DNA of 64,000 nt, taken from Algibacter lectus (lineage in GTDB: Bacteria; Bacteroidota; Bacteroidia; Flavobacteriales; Flavobacteriaceae). This document shows positions 9,326-15,821 of the stretch, one piece after another. The notes beneath the pieces are model-generated. The model did not search any database, had not been told where the DNA came from, and was given only the letters and a program-made list of their open reading frames with translations. The stretch covers positions 558,001-622,000 of the forward strand of contig NZ_FOLN01000001.1 of NCBI RefSeq assembly GCF_900112395.1, written 5' to 3'. Within the stretch, counting starts at the first letter, position 1, and every line of letters begins with the position of its first letter. The translations under genes were made by a program, and so were the position numbers.

Positions 9326-9614
9326 CTATAATCGCAGAACCTGGCGCGCTTTTGTAAAGCGTGACTAATTGTTTTCCTATTTCAAATTACCATAGAACAT
9401 GTACTTTAACCGAAGGGATTTAAAATAGATTGGTCGAATAAATAAATCTACCCAATCAATTATTGTTATTGTCACAAATGTTGGAACTGTACTATCTATA
9501 ACTTTATATCTCTGAGACAGTGTTTAAAGATAATAAATTGCATTGCAAATGCTAAAGAAAATTAGACACACTTCACAGAAGTGCGCCAGAGTTACGGATA
9601 TGGCGCGCGAGGGG
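9310..9614 (-). mobile_element. MITE copy B: internally deleted RAYT element
   Basis: This is a 305-bp copy with the same two ends and the same internal deletion junction (GGGATTTAAAATAGATTGG on the plus strand) as copies A, D and E. The terminal unit has the intact stem GCGCCA/TGGCGC (CACTTCACAGAAGTGCGCCAG...GGATATGGCGCGCGAGGGG). The element is oriented like the other four copies. Confidence 0.87.
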
Positions 9615-9648
9615 AGCGCCAGGGTTGCGGATATGTCGCGCAAGTGGG
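9615..9648. repeat. Extra REP unit next to MITE copy B
   Basis: Immediately after copy B is a second, diverged version of its terminal unit: AGCGCCAGGGTTGCGGATAT followed by GTCGCGCAAGTGGG. It aligns with the element terminus GCGCCAGAGTTACGGATATG...CGCGCGAGGGG. A tandem REP pair of this kind is typical of RAYT-associated repeats. The following 9649-9750 holds no recognisable feature. Confidence 0.6.
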
Positions 9649-9752
9649 ACAAAAAAGAGCGGAAACGCCCGAAAACAAAGGAGTTGAAGCAATAAGCGTA
9701 ATTGTTAATAACTTTTGGTTTTGGAGCTTAAAACGAAGTTTTTAAACAGAAA

Positions 9753-9777
9753 AAACCACAACTTCTAATTGTGGTTT
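9753..9777 (-). terminator. Intrinsic terminator after the LRR immunity gene
   Basis: The perfect 9-bp stem AAACCACAA/TTGTGGTTT has a 7-nt loop. It lies 7 nt past the stop codon of the LRR gene and continues with a T run on the minus strand (TTTTTTCTGTTT). Confidence 0.75.
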
Positions 9778-9783
9778 CTTATT

Positions 9784-10680
9784 TTATTTATTTCTCCCTC
9801 TTTGTGCTCCTGTGAGTTCAATAATTTCTTCAATAGTATGAGTATAATGTTTTTTATTTGGGTAAAAGTTAATCTGTTTTAAACTTTTAGACTCTAATAA
9901 AGGCTTCATATTTCCGTCTTTACAAAACCAAAAATTTATCTTCTCTAAATTTGGCATTGTTGACACAAATTCTAAAGAATCAAGACTATCTATAAATAAT
10001 TCTTTAATACTTGTATTGCCTTTTAAAAATGAAAAATCGGTAAGTAATTTGCACTTTTCTATATGTAATTTTTCTAAACTTGGTAAAACTGCTAATGCTT
10101 TAGCATCTGTAAGTTTTGAATTATAGGCAACATCAATTCTTGTTACTCTTTTTAGGTTTTCAATACCTTTTAAAGTAGTAAAATTACCTCTTGTTAAACG
10201 TAACATTTCTAATGCTGTAAGTTCTGATAAAATCTCACAATTTGGAACGTTTAAAGAGAATATTAAAAGGTCTTTTAATTCCTTTAATGTCCCTAAATTG
10301 GCTACCCCTTTGTTATATTTAAAGTATAAGGTTTCTAATTTTTTGAAATTAGAAAAATCAAGTTTGACGCTTGGATGCTCAAAACTCAAAGAGTTTAAAT
10401 CTTTAAATGCATAGAATCCTAATATTCCTTCAGAATTTAATCCAATATGATCAGATAGCCCCAATCTTCTAATAGAAGAAACTTGTTTGAGTGAAGATAC
10501 ATCTAATTTGAAACTATATAATTGTTTACTACTTGTAAAACCATAAATATCATAGGCATTTAATGGTGATATTTTTATACTTTCTAATTTATTTTTATTT
10601 GCGTATTCAATGCCTTTTGAAATAAATTTAGGGTCAACAAGTAAATAGTCTGTAATTTCATTATACTTAAATTTAATCAT
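9784..10680 (-). CDS. Leucine-rich-repeat protein, probable toxin immunity protein
   Basis: The 298-aa soluble protein is built of about nine LRR units of the bacterial LxxLxxL type (for example LETLYFKYNKGVANLGTL, LEKLHIEKCKLLTDFSFL, LEKINFWF) with no signal peptide or anchor. Free-standing LRR proteins occur as immunity partners in polymorphic-toxin loci. This one starts 9 nt after the stop of the truncated toxin ORF 10690-10932 and ends at a terminator, so it forms one module with it. Direct toxin neutralisation is inferred from context. Confidence 0.65.
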   Translation of the reverse strand: MIKFKYNEITDYLLVDPKFISKGIEYANKNKLESIKISPLNAYDIYGFTSSKQLYSFKLDVSSLKQVSSIRRLGLSDHIGLNSEGILGFYAFKDLNSLSFEHPSVKLDFSNFKKLETLYFKYNKGVANLGTLKELKDLLIFSLNVPNCEILSELTALEMLRLTRGNFTTLKGIENLKRVTRIDVAYNSKLTDAKALAVLPSLEKLHIEKCKLLTDFSFLKGNTSIKELFIDSLDSLEFVSTMPNLEKINFWFCKDGNMKPLLESKSLKQINFYPNKKHYTHTIEEIIELTGAQRGRNK

Positions 10681-10689
10681 AACATTTTA

Positions 10690-10932
10690 TTAATTACATC
10701 CCTTAAATTTTTTGTTTAAATCAGCAGCGTGTTTGTCAACTTCCGCTTTCATTTTGGCATCAGCATTCTCATATAATTTTTTCCCTGGAGAATTAATTTT
10801 ATTTTTAAAATCAGCAGAAGCCTTTGCATCATAATAATCATCTGACATCAATTTATGCTCAACCATTAAGCCCATTTGGTTTGCTTGTAATTTAGTTCTA
10901 ACTCCGTCATTAAAACCCCACTCGTGCCACAT
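10690..10932 (-). pseudogene. Toxin C-terminal fragment fused in frame to the end of the RAYT element
   Basis: This 80-codon frame starts with an ATG supplied by the element terminus (MWHEWG), then reads FNDGVRTKLQANQMGLMVEH to ...NKKFKGCN. The part from about codon 6 is the C-terminus of a larger toxin, predicted helical and lysine-rich, and contains a possible His-rich EH...DDYYDAK segment. The upstream portion is missing at the RAYT boundary. The LRR immunity gene follows after 9 nt. I do not recognise the toxin family. Whether the fusion is expressed is unknown, since the element end would have to supply a promoter. Confidence 0.55.
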
Positions 10933-11643
10933 CTATAATCGCAGAACCTGGCGCGCTTTTGTAAAGCGTGACTAATTGTTTTCCTATTTCAAATTACCAT
11001 AGAGCATGTACTTTAACCGAAGGGGTTTCTAGATTGTCCCCTTCATAGACTGCATAGCTACTATTTTTCCAATCTCTTTCATGATAAACTAATTCTGAAG
11101 CCACAGGATTATAATGTATATAATTTATACGTTGCTCTATTTTTTTGCTAGTATCTAAAATTACGGGATGATACCCATCTTTCCAAACCTTATAACTAAC
11201 ACCTTTCTTTACACGCTTTGCTGCATAATTAAATTTAGCTAAAAGCCATTCCCTTCTACTTTCAGGAAGTTCTTTTATCGCTTTTATAAATTCCTTAGAG
11301 GTGTGTTTTTTAAAATCGCGAATAATGTCCTGCAACTCATTTTCTTGAGAACTAATAATAAGATGTATATGACTACTCATATATACGTATGCATGTACCG
11401 CTAATCCTTTGTTTGAAATACAATAATTTAGAGAATCATCTAATATTTTAAAATAGGTTGGTCGAATAAATAAATCTACCCAATCAATTATTGTTATTGT
11501 CACAAATGTTGGAACGGTACTATCTATAACTTTATATCTTTGAGACATTGTTTAAATATAATAAATTGCATTGCAAATGCTAAAGAAAATTAGACACACT
11601 TCACAGAAGTGCGCCAGAGTTATGGATATGGTGCGCGAGAGGG
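10917..11643 (-). mobile_element. Complete RAYT (REP-associated Y1 transposase) element, copy C
   Basis: This ~727-bp element is bounded by CCCACTCGTGCCACATC and CGGATATG-type termini (here TATGGATATGGTGCGCGAG). The end near 10917, read as its reverse complement, aligns with the other end: both have a short hairpin (CGCTTT/AAAGCG and CACTTC/GAAGTG) followed by GCGCCAGg/aGTT...ATG...GCGAGTGGG/GAGGGG. The element therefore carries imperfect inverted REP-like ends. It encloses the transposase gene 10994-11548. It is the only copy in the window with the complete gene and is the likely source of copies A, B, D and E. Confidence 0.88.
10994..11548 (-). CDS. REP-associated tyrosine transposase (RAYT, Y1/HUH family)
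   Basis: The 184-aa transposase is of the IS200-like RAYT type. The HUH metal-binding motif is HIHLI in the block YVYMSSHIHLIISSQ (about residues 53-68). The nucleophile Tyr is in the helix INYIHYNPVASELVYHERDW (about 141-160), the hallmark of RAYT proteins. The core KVWKDGYHPVILDTSKKIEQ is also typical. Such enzymes nick single-stranded REP hairpins and mobilise them. The gene appears intact from ATG to TAA, and its first ~30 and last ~8 codons are preserved in all four MITE copies. Its upstream terminus is the CACTTCACAGAAGTG end of the element. Confidence 0.92.
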   Translation of the reverse strand: MSQRYKVIDSTVPTFVTITIIDWVDLFIRPTYFKILDDSLNYCISNKGLAVHAYVYMSSHIHLIISSQENELQDIIRDFKKHTSKEFIKAIKELPESRREWLLAKFNYAAKRVKKGVSYKVWKDGYHPVILDTSKKIEQRINYIHYNPVASELVYHERDWKNSSYAVYEGDNLETPSVKVHALW

Positions 11644-11658
11644 TATCTTTCCGACCAC

Positions 11659-11768
11659 TTTCTACGCATGAATTAAAAATACAAAAGCTACCTATATGAA
11701 TAGATAGCTTTTATTGTTTGTGTTGAACTTACTATTTTTGCACTCGTTACAAATGACCACTTGTGGGA
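11659..11768. repeat. Dispersed repeat: terminator hairpin plus ACTCGTTACAAA repeat, copy 2
   Basis: This is the second copy of the repeat at 7680-7803: CTTTCTACGCAT, then a hairpin (AAAAGCTACCTA...TAGATAGCTTTT, one mismatch), TTTATTGTTT, and after ~20 nt CACTCGTTACAAATGACCAC (11741-11760), a degraded form of the intact REP at 14487-14515. It lies downstream of the SUKH-like immunity gene on the minus strand, so the hairpin is that gene's likely terminator. Confidence 0.6.
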
Positions 11769-11825
11769 GAATATATTTTATTAAAAATCATCAGAGAACC
11801 ATTCTTCTTCTAAATCGTCTTCAAT

Positions 11826-12314
11826 TTAAGAATTAGGGTTTAAATGTAAAGATTTAAAAAAGTCGAGTAAAGAATTCGCAACCAAATATAATCCTTCATT
11901 CTCTAAAGACTCATGGTACCAATAATATATTTTTTGATCAATTTGATTAATACATAATTGATCACCAGGTAAGCCTTCAGCAAATACAAAATAATTTTCG
12001 GGGATCTGATCAAGAAAAATTTTTCTGTTTTTTTGAAGAGAATTTTCACCTTTTCCCCAACCATAAATAATTCCAATAGGACATAGATTATCATCTCCGG
12101 TTATTGGTAACTTATCTAAACTCTTAAAAACTATGTCTTCATTAAATTGATTATAGCCATATTCGTTAGATAAATATATATATTCATCCGATAGTTTTAA
12201 ATTATTTGATATTATATATTTCTTGTAATCAAAATTATTATCCTTTTTCTTTTTTAAAGCCTTAGTTAATTCCGTTTGACCTAACTTAAATATTATTTTT
12301 CTAATATGTTCCAT
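11826..12314 (-). CDS. SUKH (SMI1/KNR4)-like immunity protein
   Basis: The 162-aa soluble protein has a SUKH pattern in its second half: GIIYGWGKGENSL..., IPENYFVFAEGLPGDQLCIN, IYYWYHESLENEGLYLVANS. The G-D and W-H-E residues of the fold are present. SUKH proteins are among the commonest immunity partners of HNH/ENDO VII-type nuclease toxins, which matches the toxin encoded just upstream. Its ATG overlaps by one base (TAATG at 12316-12312) the stop of the relic toxin frame beyond the premature stop, so the pair was once translationally coupled. Confidence 0.75.
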   Translation of the reverse strand: MEHIRKIIFKLGQTELTKALKKKKDNNFDYKKYIISNNLKLSDEYIYLSNEYGYNQFNEDIVFKSLDKLPITGDDNLCPIGIIYGWGKGENSLQKNRKIFLDQIPENYFVFAEGLPGDQLCINQIDQKIYYWYHESLENEGLYLVANSLLDFFKSLHLNPNS

Positions 12315-12859
12315 TATAAAGTTCCGTTTCTTAGATTTGCAGCACCACCTGAATGTGGAATGTTTTAATGTAACGCTATTGGTATTAATTCTATAGTTTT
12401 TCCGTCTTGATGATGATGAGGTGTTAATCCTTTATCTTTAAGATATTTTTTTGCTTGAGTTTTGTTCTTTAACCCCTTTTGTTTGGCAACTCTTTGATAT
12501 ACTTTGTCAAAATCTTTGGGTGTTCCATCTAAATTCTTAAATTTCATTTTACCTTTTGACCATTTACTAAAATCAGGATACCCATTCTTAAAAGGTATTC
12601 CTTCTCCTTTAGTAATTTTATTAACCGCTTTTTTAGTAGACTTCCAAACACCTTCTCCAGCTTCTCCTATCCATTTACCTTTAGTTCTAGGTAACCTTTT
12701 AGCTACTTGCTTAATTGCTTCTGATACGCAAGCAGCATTATGCACCAACCACTCGCAAGCACCAACAAAATAGGTATGCCAATCTGCTACCTCAAAGTTA
12801 TATACTTTTTTGTTAGAGTACAAGAAATTTGTGGCTTCTATGCGTTGCCCATTTGTTCC
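12314..12859 (-). pseudogene. HINT-end plus HNH/ENDO VII-type toxin tip, interrupted by a premature stop
   Basis: The open part reads (GQRIEATNFLY)SNKKVYNFEVADWHTYFVG...WLVHN, the C-terminal end of a pretoxin-HINT domain, then a basic linker and a WHH/LHH-type nuclease core TPHHHQDGKTIELIPIALH. An in-frame TAA at 12367-12365 follows. In the same frame the sequence continues NIPHSGGAANLRNGTL and ends at a TAA overlapping the immunity ATG. Since IPHxGG is the normal continuation of this nuclease family, the TAA is best read as a nonsense mutation removing the last ~16 residues. No ATG exists upstream; the frame begins in the preceding terminator, so this is an orphan tip without a delivery domain. 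Confidence 0.75.
12735..12850 (-). repeat. Pretoxin-HINT end repeat, copy 1
   Basis: These ~115 bp coding for (Q)RIEATNFLYxxKKVYNFEVAD...WLVHNA are almost identical at the DNA level to 14040-14154. The two toxins diverge immediately after WLVHNA. This is the constant part of a modular toxin and a natural homology tract for tip exchange. Confidence 0.8.
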
Positions 12860-12874
12860 TGATTTTAATAATAA

Positions 12875-12902
12875 AAAAGACTATACGTTAGCATAGTCTT
12901 TT
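12875..12902 (-). terminator. Intrinsic terminator after the 218-aa immunity gene
   Basis: The 10-bp stem AAAAGACTAT/ATAGTCTTTT encloses an 8-nt loop and continues with TTATTATT on the minus strand. It separates the 12929-13585 gene from the next toxin tip, whose in-frame sequence starts inside it. Confidence 0.8.
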
Positions 12903-12928
12903 GTTAATTTTAAAATATAATTTGAAGA

Positions 12929-13585
12929 TTAATTATCTTCAATTAAATTACCATCTTTATCTTTATAATAGCGGTTACCATCTTTATAAACATATGTTCT
13001 TACATTATCTTTTAAAATAGGAATGTCTCTCTCTAATCGTATAATACCTTCATATTTTCCAAATTCAGGATATGGCTCATAAAGTAAAGATGTATCCATG
13101 GGTTCTTTACTTTCAAAATCTGAAAATTTTTGATTTTTATCATCATATTTTCTAGCTGATGCATTTCCTTTATTGTTGAATACAAAATGAATACGGTAAT
13201 TTGCTTTATCATTATCTTCTTTGTCGAAGTCATAATACCATATTTCACTTAAAAAAAGTTCTTCTTTAGGTTTTACTTCTGTAAAAATATATTTAAGATA
13301 ATTTCTTCCACCCGGATCTATAAAGTTGACACCTACATGTTTGTTTTTATGATTTATGGTAATGTAGACACTAGGAAAACTATCTGATTCAGTTTCGAAA
13401 ATAGAAAACTCATATAATAAACCTTTCTCATAATTGTGACGTGCTACATCTTGACAATTAATTTTTTTATCCAAAAAATCTTGTTTGAATTTAGTTTTAT
13501 TAACGATGTCTAACCTTGTTAAAGTTGCTCTTTCTGGCTGTAACCTCTTAGCTGAAGCCCAATAAGATTGATATTTTATAATCAT
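12929..13585 (-). CDS. Putative immunity protein for the adjacent nuclease-fold toxin
   Basis: The 218-aa soluble protein of predicted beta-rich structure has many aromatic and charged residues and no signal peptide (starts MIIKYQSYWASAKRLQPERA). The C-terminal TYVYKDGNRYYKDKDGNLIEDN contains a short duplicated YKDGN-type unit. I do not recognise the family. It starts 6 nt after the stop of the toxin-tip frame 13592-14178 and is followed by a clear terminator, so it forms a two-gene module with that toxin. Confidence 0.65.
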   Translation of the reverse strand: MIIKYQSYWASAKRLQPERATLTRLDIVNKTKFKQDFLDKKINCQDVARHNYEKGLLYEFSIFETESDSFPSVYITINHKNKHVGVNFIDPGGRNYLKYIFTEVKPKEELFLSEIWYYDFDKEDNDKANYRIHFVFNNKGNASARKYDDKNQKFSDFESKEPMDTSLLYEPYPEFGKYEGIIRLERDIPILKDNVRTYVYKDGNRYYKDKDGNLIEDN

Positions 13586-13591
13586 GTTTTT

Positions 13592-14178
13592 TTAAAATGG
13601 ATTTAATATATTCCCAGCTGTATCTCTGATTTTGACCATGTTATCAGTTGCGTGCTCTAAAACTTCACTCGCTATTTTTTTAGTTTGCTTAGGTACTTCT
13701 AAAATCATATCACCTGCTAATTCTTTACCTCCTTGCTCAATAGCGTCTGCATTTCTTGTTGTTTCTTTTATTAATTCACCAGGTGGGTATTTAGTCACTA
13801 ACTCATCTATATATCCTTTTGCTGTATCAACAGATACCTTTCCTAATTGTGTGAATTTTCTTGATACAATTTCTAGACCTGGTACATAACTATCTAATCT
13901 TTTTCCTGAAGCAAGCACTACTTCATTAAATCCACCAAGTCTTTTGTAAAATCCTTCTCTGATAAAATTAAAATAATTCCCTTTCCACATTCGACCTATC
14001 CATGGTGGTAAATGCTTTATCTTACTTAAACAAGGTCGAGCATTATGCACCAACCACTCCCAAGCACCAACAAAATAAGTATGCCAATCTGCTACCTCAA
14101 AGTTATAGACTTTCTTTTTTGTATACAAGAAATTTGTGGCTTCTATGCGTTGCCATTTTCCATTTTTGGTTTTTACTC
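13592..14178 (-). pseudogene. HINT end plus predicted restriction-endonuclease-fold toxin tip, 5' truncated by MITE copy D
   Basis: The frame is open from the MITE D boundary (VKTKNGKWQRIEATNFLY...) with no ATG. It has the pretoxin-HINT end VYNFEVADWHTYFVG...WLVHN and then a ~150-aa tip. The tip includes NEVVLASGKRLDSYVPGLEI and VSRKFTQL...YIDELVTKYPPGELI, a pattern I associate with PD-(D/E)xK-like toxins of polymorphic systems (E..V, D-S-Y, K-x-T-Q); the exact class needs a profile search. The delivery and HINT catalytic parts are missing, so it is an orphan tip usable only after recombination onto a full-length toxin. The immunity gene follows after 6 nt. Confidence 0.65.
14040..14154 (-). 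repeat. Pretoxin-HINT end repeat, copy 2
   Basis: This direct copy of 12735-12850 differs at only a few positions. It ends at the same codons (WLVHNA), after which the toxin sequences are unrelated. MITE copy D begins ~25 nt further upstream on the minus strand. Confidence 0.8.
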
Positions 14179-14481
14179 CACTCGTGCCACATCTATAATC
14201 GCAGAACCTGGCGCGCTTTTGTAAAGCGAGACTAATTGTTTTCCTATTTCAAATTACCATAGAGCATGTACTTTAACCGAAGGGTTTTAAAATAGGTTGG
14301 TCGAATAAATAAATCTACCCAATCAATTATTGTTATTGTCACAAATGTTGGAACAGTACTATCTATAACTTTATATCTCTGAGACATTGTTTAAAGATAA
14401 TAAATTGCATTGCAAATGCTAAAGAAAATTAGACACACTTCACAGAAGTGCGCCAGAGTTACGGATATGCCGCGCTAGGGG
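14177..14481 (-). mobile_element. MITE copy D: internally deleted RAYT element
   Basis: This ~305-bp copy has the same deletion junction (GGGTTTTAAAATAGGTTGG on the plus strand), the end hairpins CGCTTT...AAAGCG (here AAAGCGAG) and CACTTCACAGAAGTG, and a slightly degraded distal end (GCCGCGCTAGGGG). It cuts the HINT-toxin frame 13592-14178 on its 5' side. Confidence 0.87.
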
Positions 14482-14486
14482 AACGG

Positions 14487-14515
14487 CACTCGTTACAAAC
14501 GAGCACTAGCGAGGA
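14487..14515. repeat. Intact REP-like element CACTCGTTACAAACGAGCAC
   Basis: The stem CTCGTT/AACGAG with loop ACA is followed by CACTAGCGAGGA. Its plan (6-bp stem, ACA loop, then GC-rich AGCGAGG tail) parallels the RAYT element terminus CACTTC-ACA-GAAGTG-CGCCAG. It is a different REP subfamily. It sits directly beside MITE copy D; degraded relatives occur at 7775-7796 and 11741-11760. Confidence 0.6.
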
Positions 14516-14518
14516 TAA

Positions 14519-14552
14519 AAAAACCACAATATTTAAAAATATGTGGCTTTTT
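14519..14552 (-). terminator. Intrinsic terminator after the Imm51-like gene
   Basis: AAAACCACA and TATGTGGCTTTT form a stem with one bulge; a T run follows on the minus strand. It lies a few bases after the stop codon at 14559. Confidence 0.65.
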
Positions 14553-14558
14553 ATAATA

Positions 14559-14906
14559 TTAATCCAATTCTGCTCTTGAAAATAAATCCAATATAAGTTT
14601 ATCATTTTCGCAGGCTTGCTTAAATGATATTACAAATTCTTTTAGAGTATCTACATCAGAAGAATAAGCGCAAAACATACTGCTTTCTGGGTCAAATTTG
14701 ACGACTTTTTTAAATTTTGGTTCTTTTTCTATTATAAAGACTTTTGCCAAAGAAGCCCAATCATATCCGTTTCCTTCAAATCCTTCGTCTTCTCTTGTTT
14801 GAAAAACATTGGTTTTGTAGCTACCAACTTCTAAGCAAACAGAAAAGCTGTTTGGGTGTTCTACCCAAAAAAAGGGTTTTATTATTTCTTCAAAATTAGT
14901 GTCCAT
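14559..14906 (-). CDS. Imm51-like immunity protein
   Basis: Starting at the ATG at 14906 gives 115 aa (MDTNFEEIIKPFFWVEHPNS...). The start is chosen because it overlaps the upstream gene's stop by 11 nt, while the longer frame from 14939 adds 11 residues (MQTNYLQSWNN) encoded inside the upstream gene. The block GYDWASLAKVFIIEK, then FDPESSMFCAYSSD and LKEFVISFKQACEND, matches the immunity protein 51 pattern. It is the second of two immunity-type genes in the module bounded by MITE copies D and E. Confidence 0.7.
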   Translation of the reverse strand: MDTNFEEIIKPFFWVEHPNSFSVCLEVGSYKTNVFQTREDEGFEGNGYDWASLAKVFIIEKEPKFKKVVKFDPESSMFCAYSSDVDTLKEFVISFKQACENDKLILDLFSRAELD

Positions 14907-15243
14907 ATTGTTCCAACTCTGCAAATAATTCGTCTGCATTTTGTTTTATTCCCTCTCGGTATTTTACAGGTATTTTACTATTACAACGTTCGTACCAAGC
15001 ATAAAATGTAGTTTTCCACTCTTCAACTTTGTCTTTTTTTATTAAAAGATTGGCACTCACAGTGTATTTTTCAGCTGTTATGATTAGCATATCAATAATT
15101 GCTAGGGTTGGTTGTGCTGGATTTTCACTTTTTTTTAACCATTCGTTAAATTCGTCCATTGTAGAAATTGAAAACTTTATATAGTCAGCTCCTATGGCTT
15201 CTGCTAATTCATTCCCTTCTGGTTCACTACTAAATACTCTCAT
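14896..15243 (-). CDS. Small protein of unknown family in a toxin/immunity module
   Basis: The 115-aa soluble, mixed alpha/beta protein (MRVFSSEPEGNELAEAIGAD...; WKTTFYAWYERCNSKIPVKY) has no signal peptide. I do not recognise it. It starts 12 nt after the stop of a toxin remnant (15256-15348) and overlaps the Imm51-like gene, so the two are probably translationally coupled. By position it could be the cognate immunity protein, with the Imm51-like gene added, or the reverse. Confidence 0.6.
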   Translation of the reverse strand: MRVFSSEPEGNELAEAIGADYIKFSISTMDEFNEWLKKSENPAQPTLAIIDMLIITAEKYTVSANLLIKKDKVEEWKTTFYAWYERCNSKIPVKYREGIKQNADELFAELEQYGH

Positions 15244-15255
15244 AAAATTATAATA

Positions 15256-15348
15256 TTATCCGCAAGTTACTTTTCTTGGTTTTTTTAGTCTTTTGTCTTC
15301 TAAATCCTTTAAAGGATTCAATGATTTCGTTTTACCGTCAATAGTCCC
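15256..15348 (-). pseudogene. Last ~30 codons of a toxin gene, cut by MITE copy E
   Basis: The minus strand next to MITE copy E reads TIDGKTKSLNPLKDLEDKRL and continues to KVTCG and TAA, 12 nt before the start of the 115-aa gene. It is a basic C-terminal tail with no catalytic motif left. The rest of the toxin is missing beyond the element boundary. Confidence 0.55.
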
Positions 15349-15650
15349 ACTCGTGCCACATCTATAATCCCAGAACCTGGCGCGCTTTTGTAAAGCGTGA
15401 CTAATTGTTTTCCTATTTCAAATTACCATAGAGCATGTACTTTAACCGAAGGGGTTTAAAATAGGTTGGTCGAATAAATAAATCTACCCAATTAATTATT
15501 GTTATCGTCACAAATGTTGGAACAGTACTATCTATAACTTTATATCTCTGAGACAGTGTTTAAAGATAATAAATTGCATTGCAAATGCTAAAGAAAATTA
15601 GACACACTTCACTGAAGTGCGCCAGAGTTACGGATATGGCGCGCGAGGGG
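15346..15650 (-). mobile_element. MITE copy E: internally deleted RAYT element
   Basis: This 305-bp copy has both complete ends (CCCACTCGTGCCACATC; GGATATGGCGCGCGAGGGG with stem GCGCCA/TGGCGC) and the same internal junction GGGGTTTAAAATAGGTTGG. One terminal hairpin has a changed loop-side base (CACTTCACTGAAGTG). It joins a toxin remnant on one side to a plus-strand gene remnant on the other. Confidence 0.87.
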
Positions 15651-15745
15651 AAGCTGTTGAACAAATGAATGATGATGATAAATCGGTAGTGTCTAAACTT
15701 ATTGATGCCTTTATTACGAAACGTAAAATTCAAGCTATTTTGTAA
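15650..15745 (+). pseudogene. 3' end of a small HTH/antitoxin-like gene, cut by MITE copy E
   Basis: The plus strand directly after the element reads EAVEQMNDDDKSVVSKLIDA FITKRKIQAIL and then TAA. This matches the C-terminal tail common in small XRE-type regulators or antitoxins (MxxxDK..V..LIDAFI.KxK). The N-terminal DNA-binding part is absent. This is a weak assignment based on a 31-residue tail. Confidence 0.45.
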
Positions 15746-15821
15746 ATACAATGTTTATCTCTAAAAAAAGTAGAGCATAAAAACAAATAGCATATTAAAC
15801 CTAAACAAGCCTTTGCACAAT

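Noticed and set aside
8397-9648. Possible CRISPR-like spacing of the short repeats
   Set aside because: Units are ~305 bp with transposon ends and irregular spacing of hundreds to thousands of bases; no cas genes.
11903-12094. Second minus-strand frame inside the SUKH-like gene
   Set aside because: Fully contained in the immunity gene in another frame; composition reflects AT-rich shadow coding.
15560-15751. Minus-strand frame across MITE copy E
   Set aside because: Built from element sequence and the antisense of the plus-strand gene remnant; no protein-like features.
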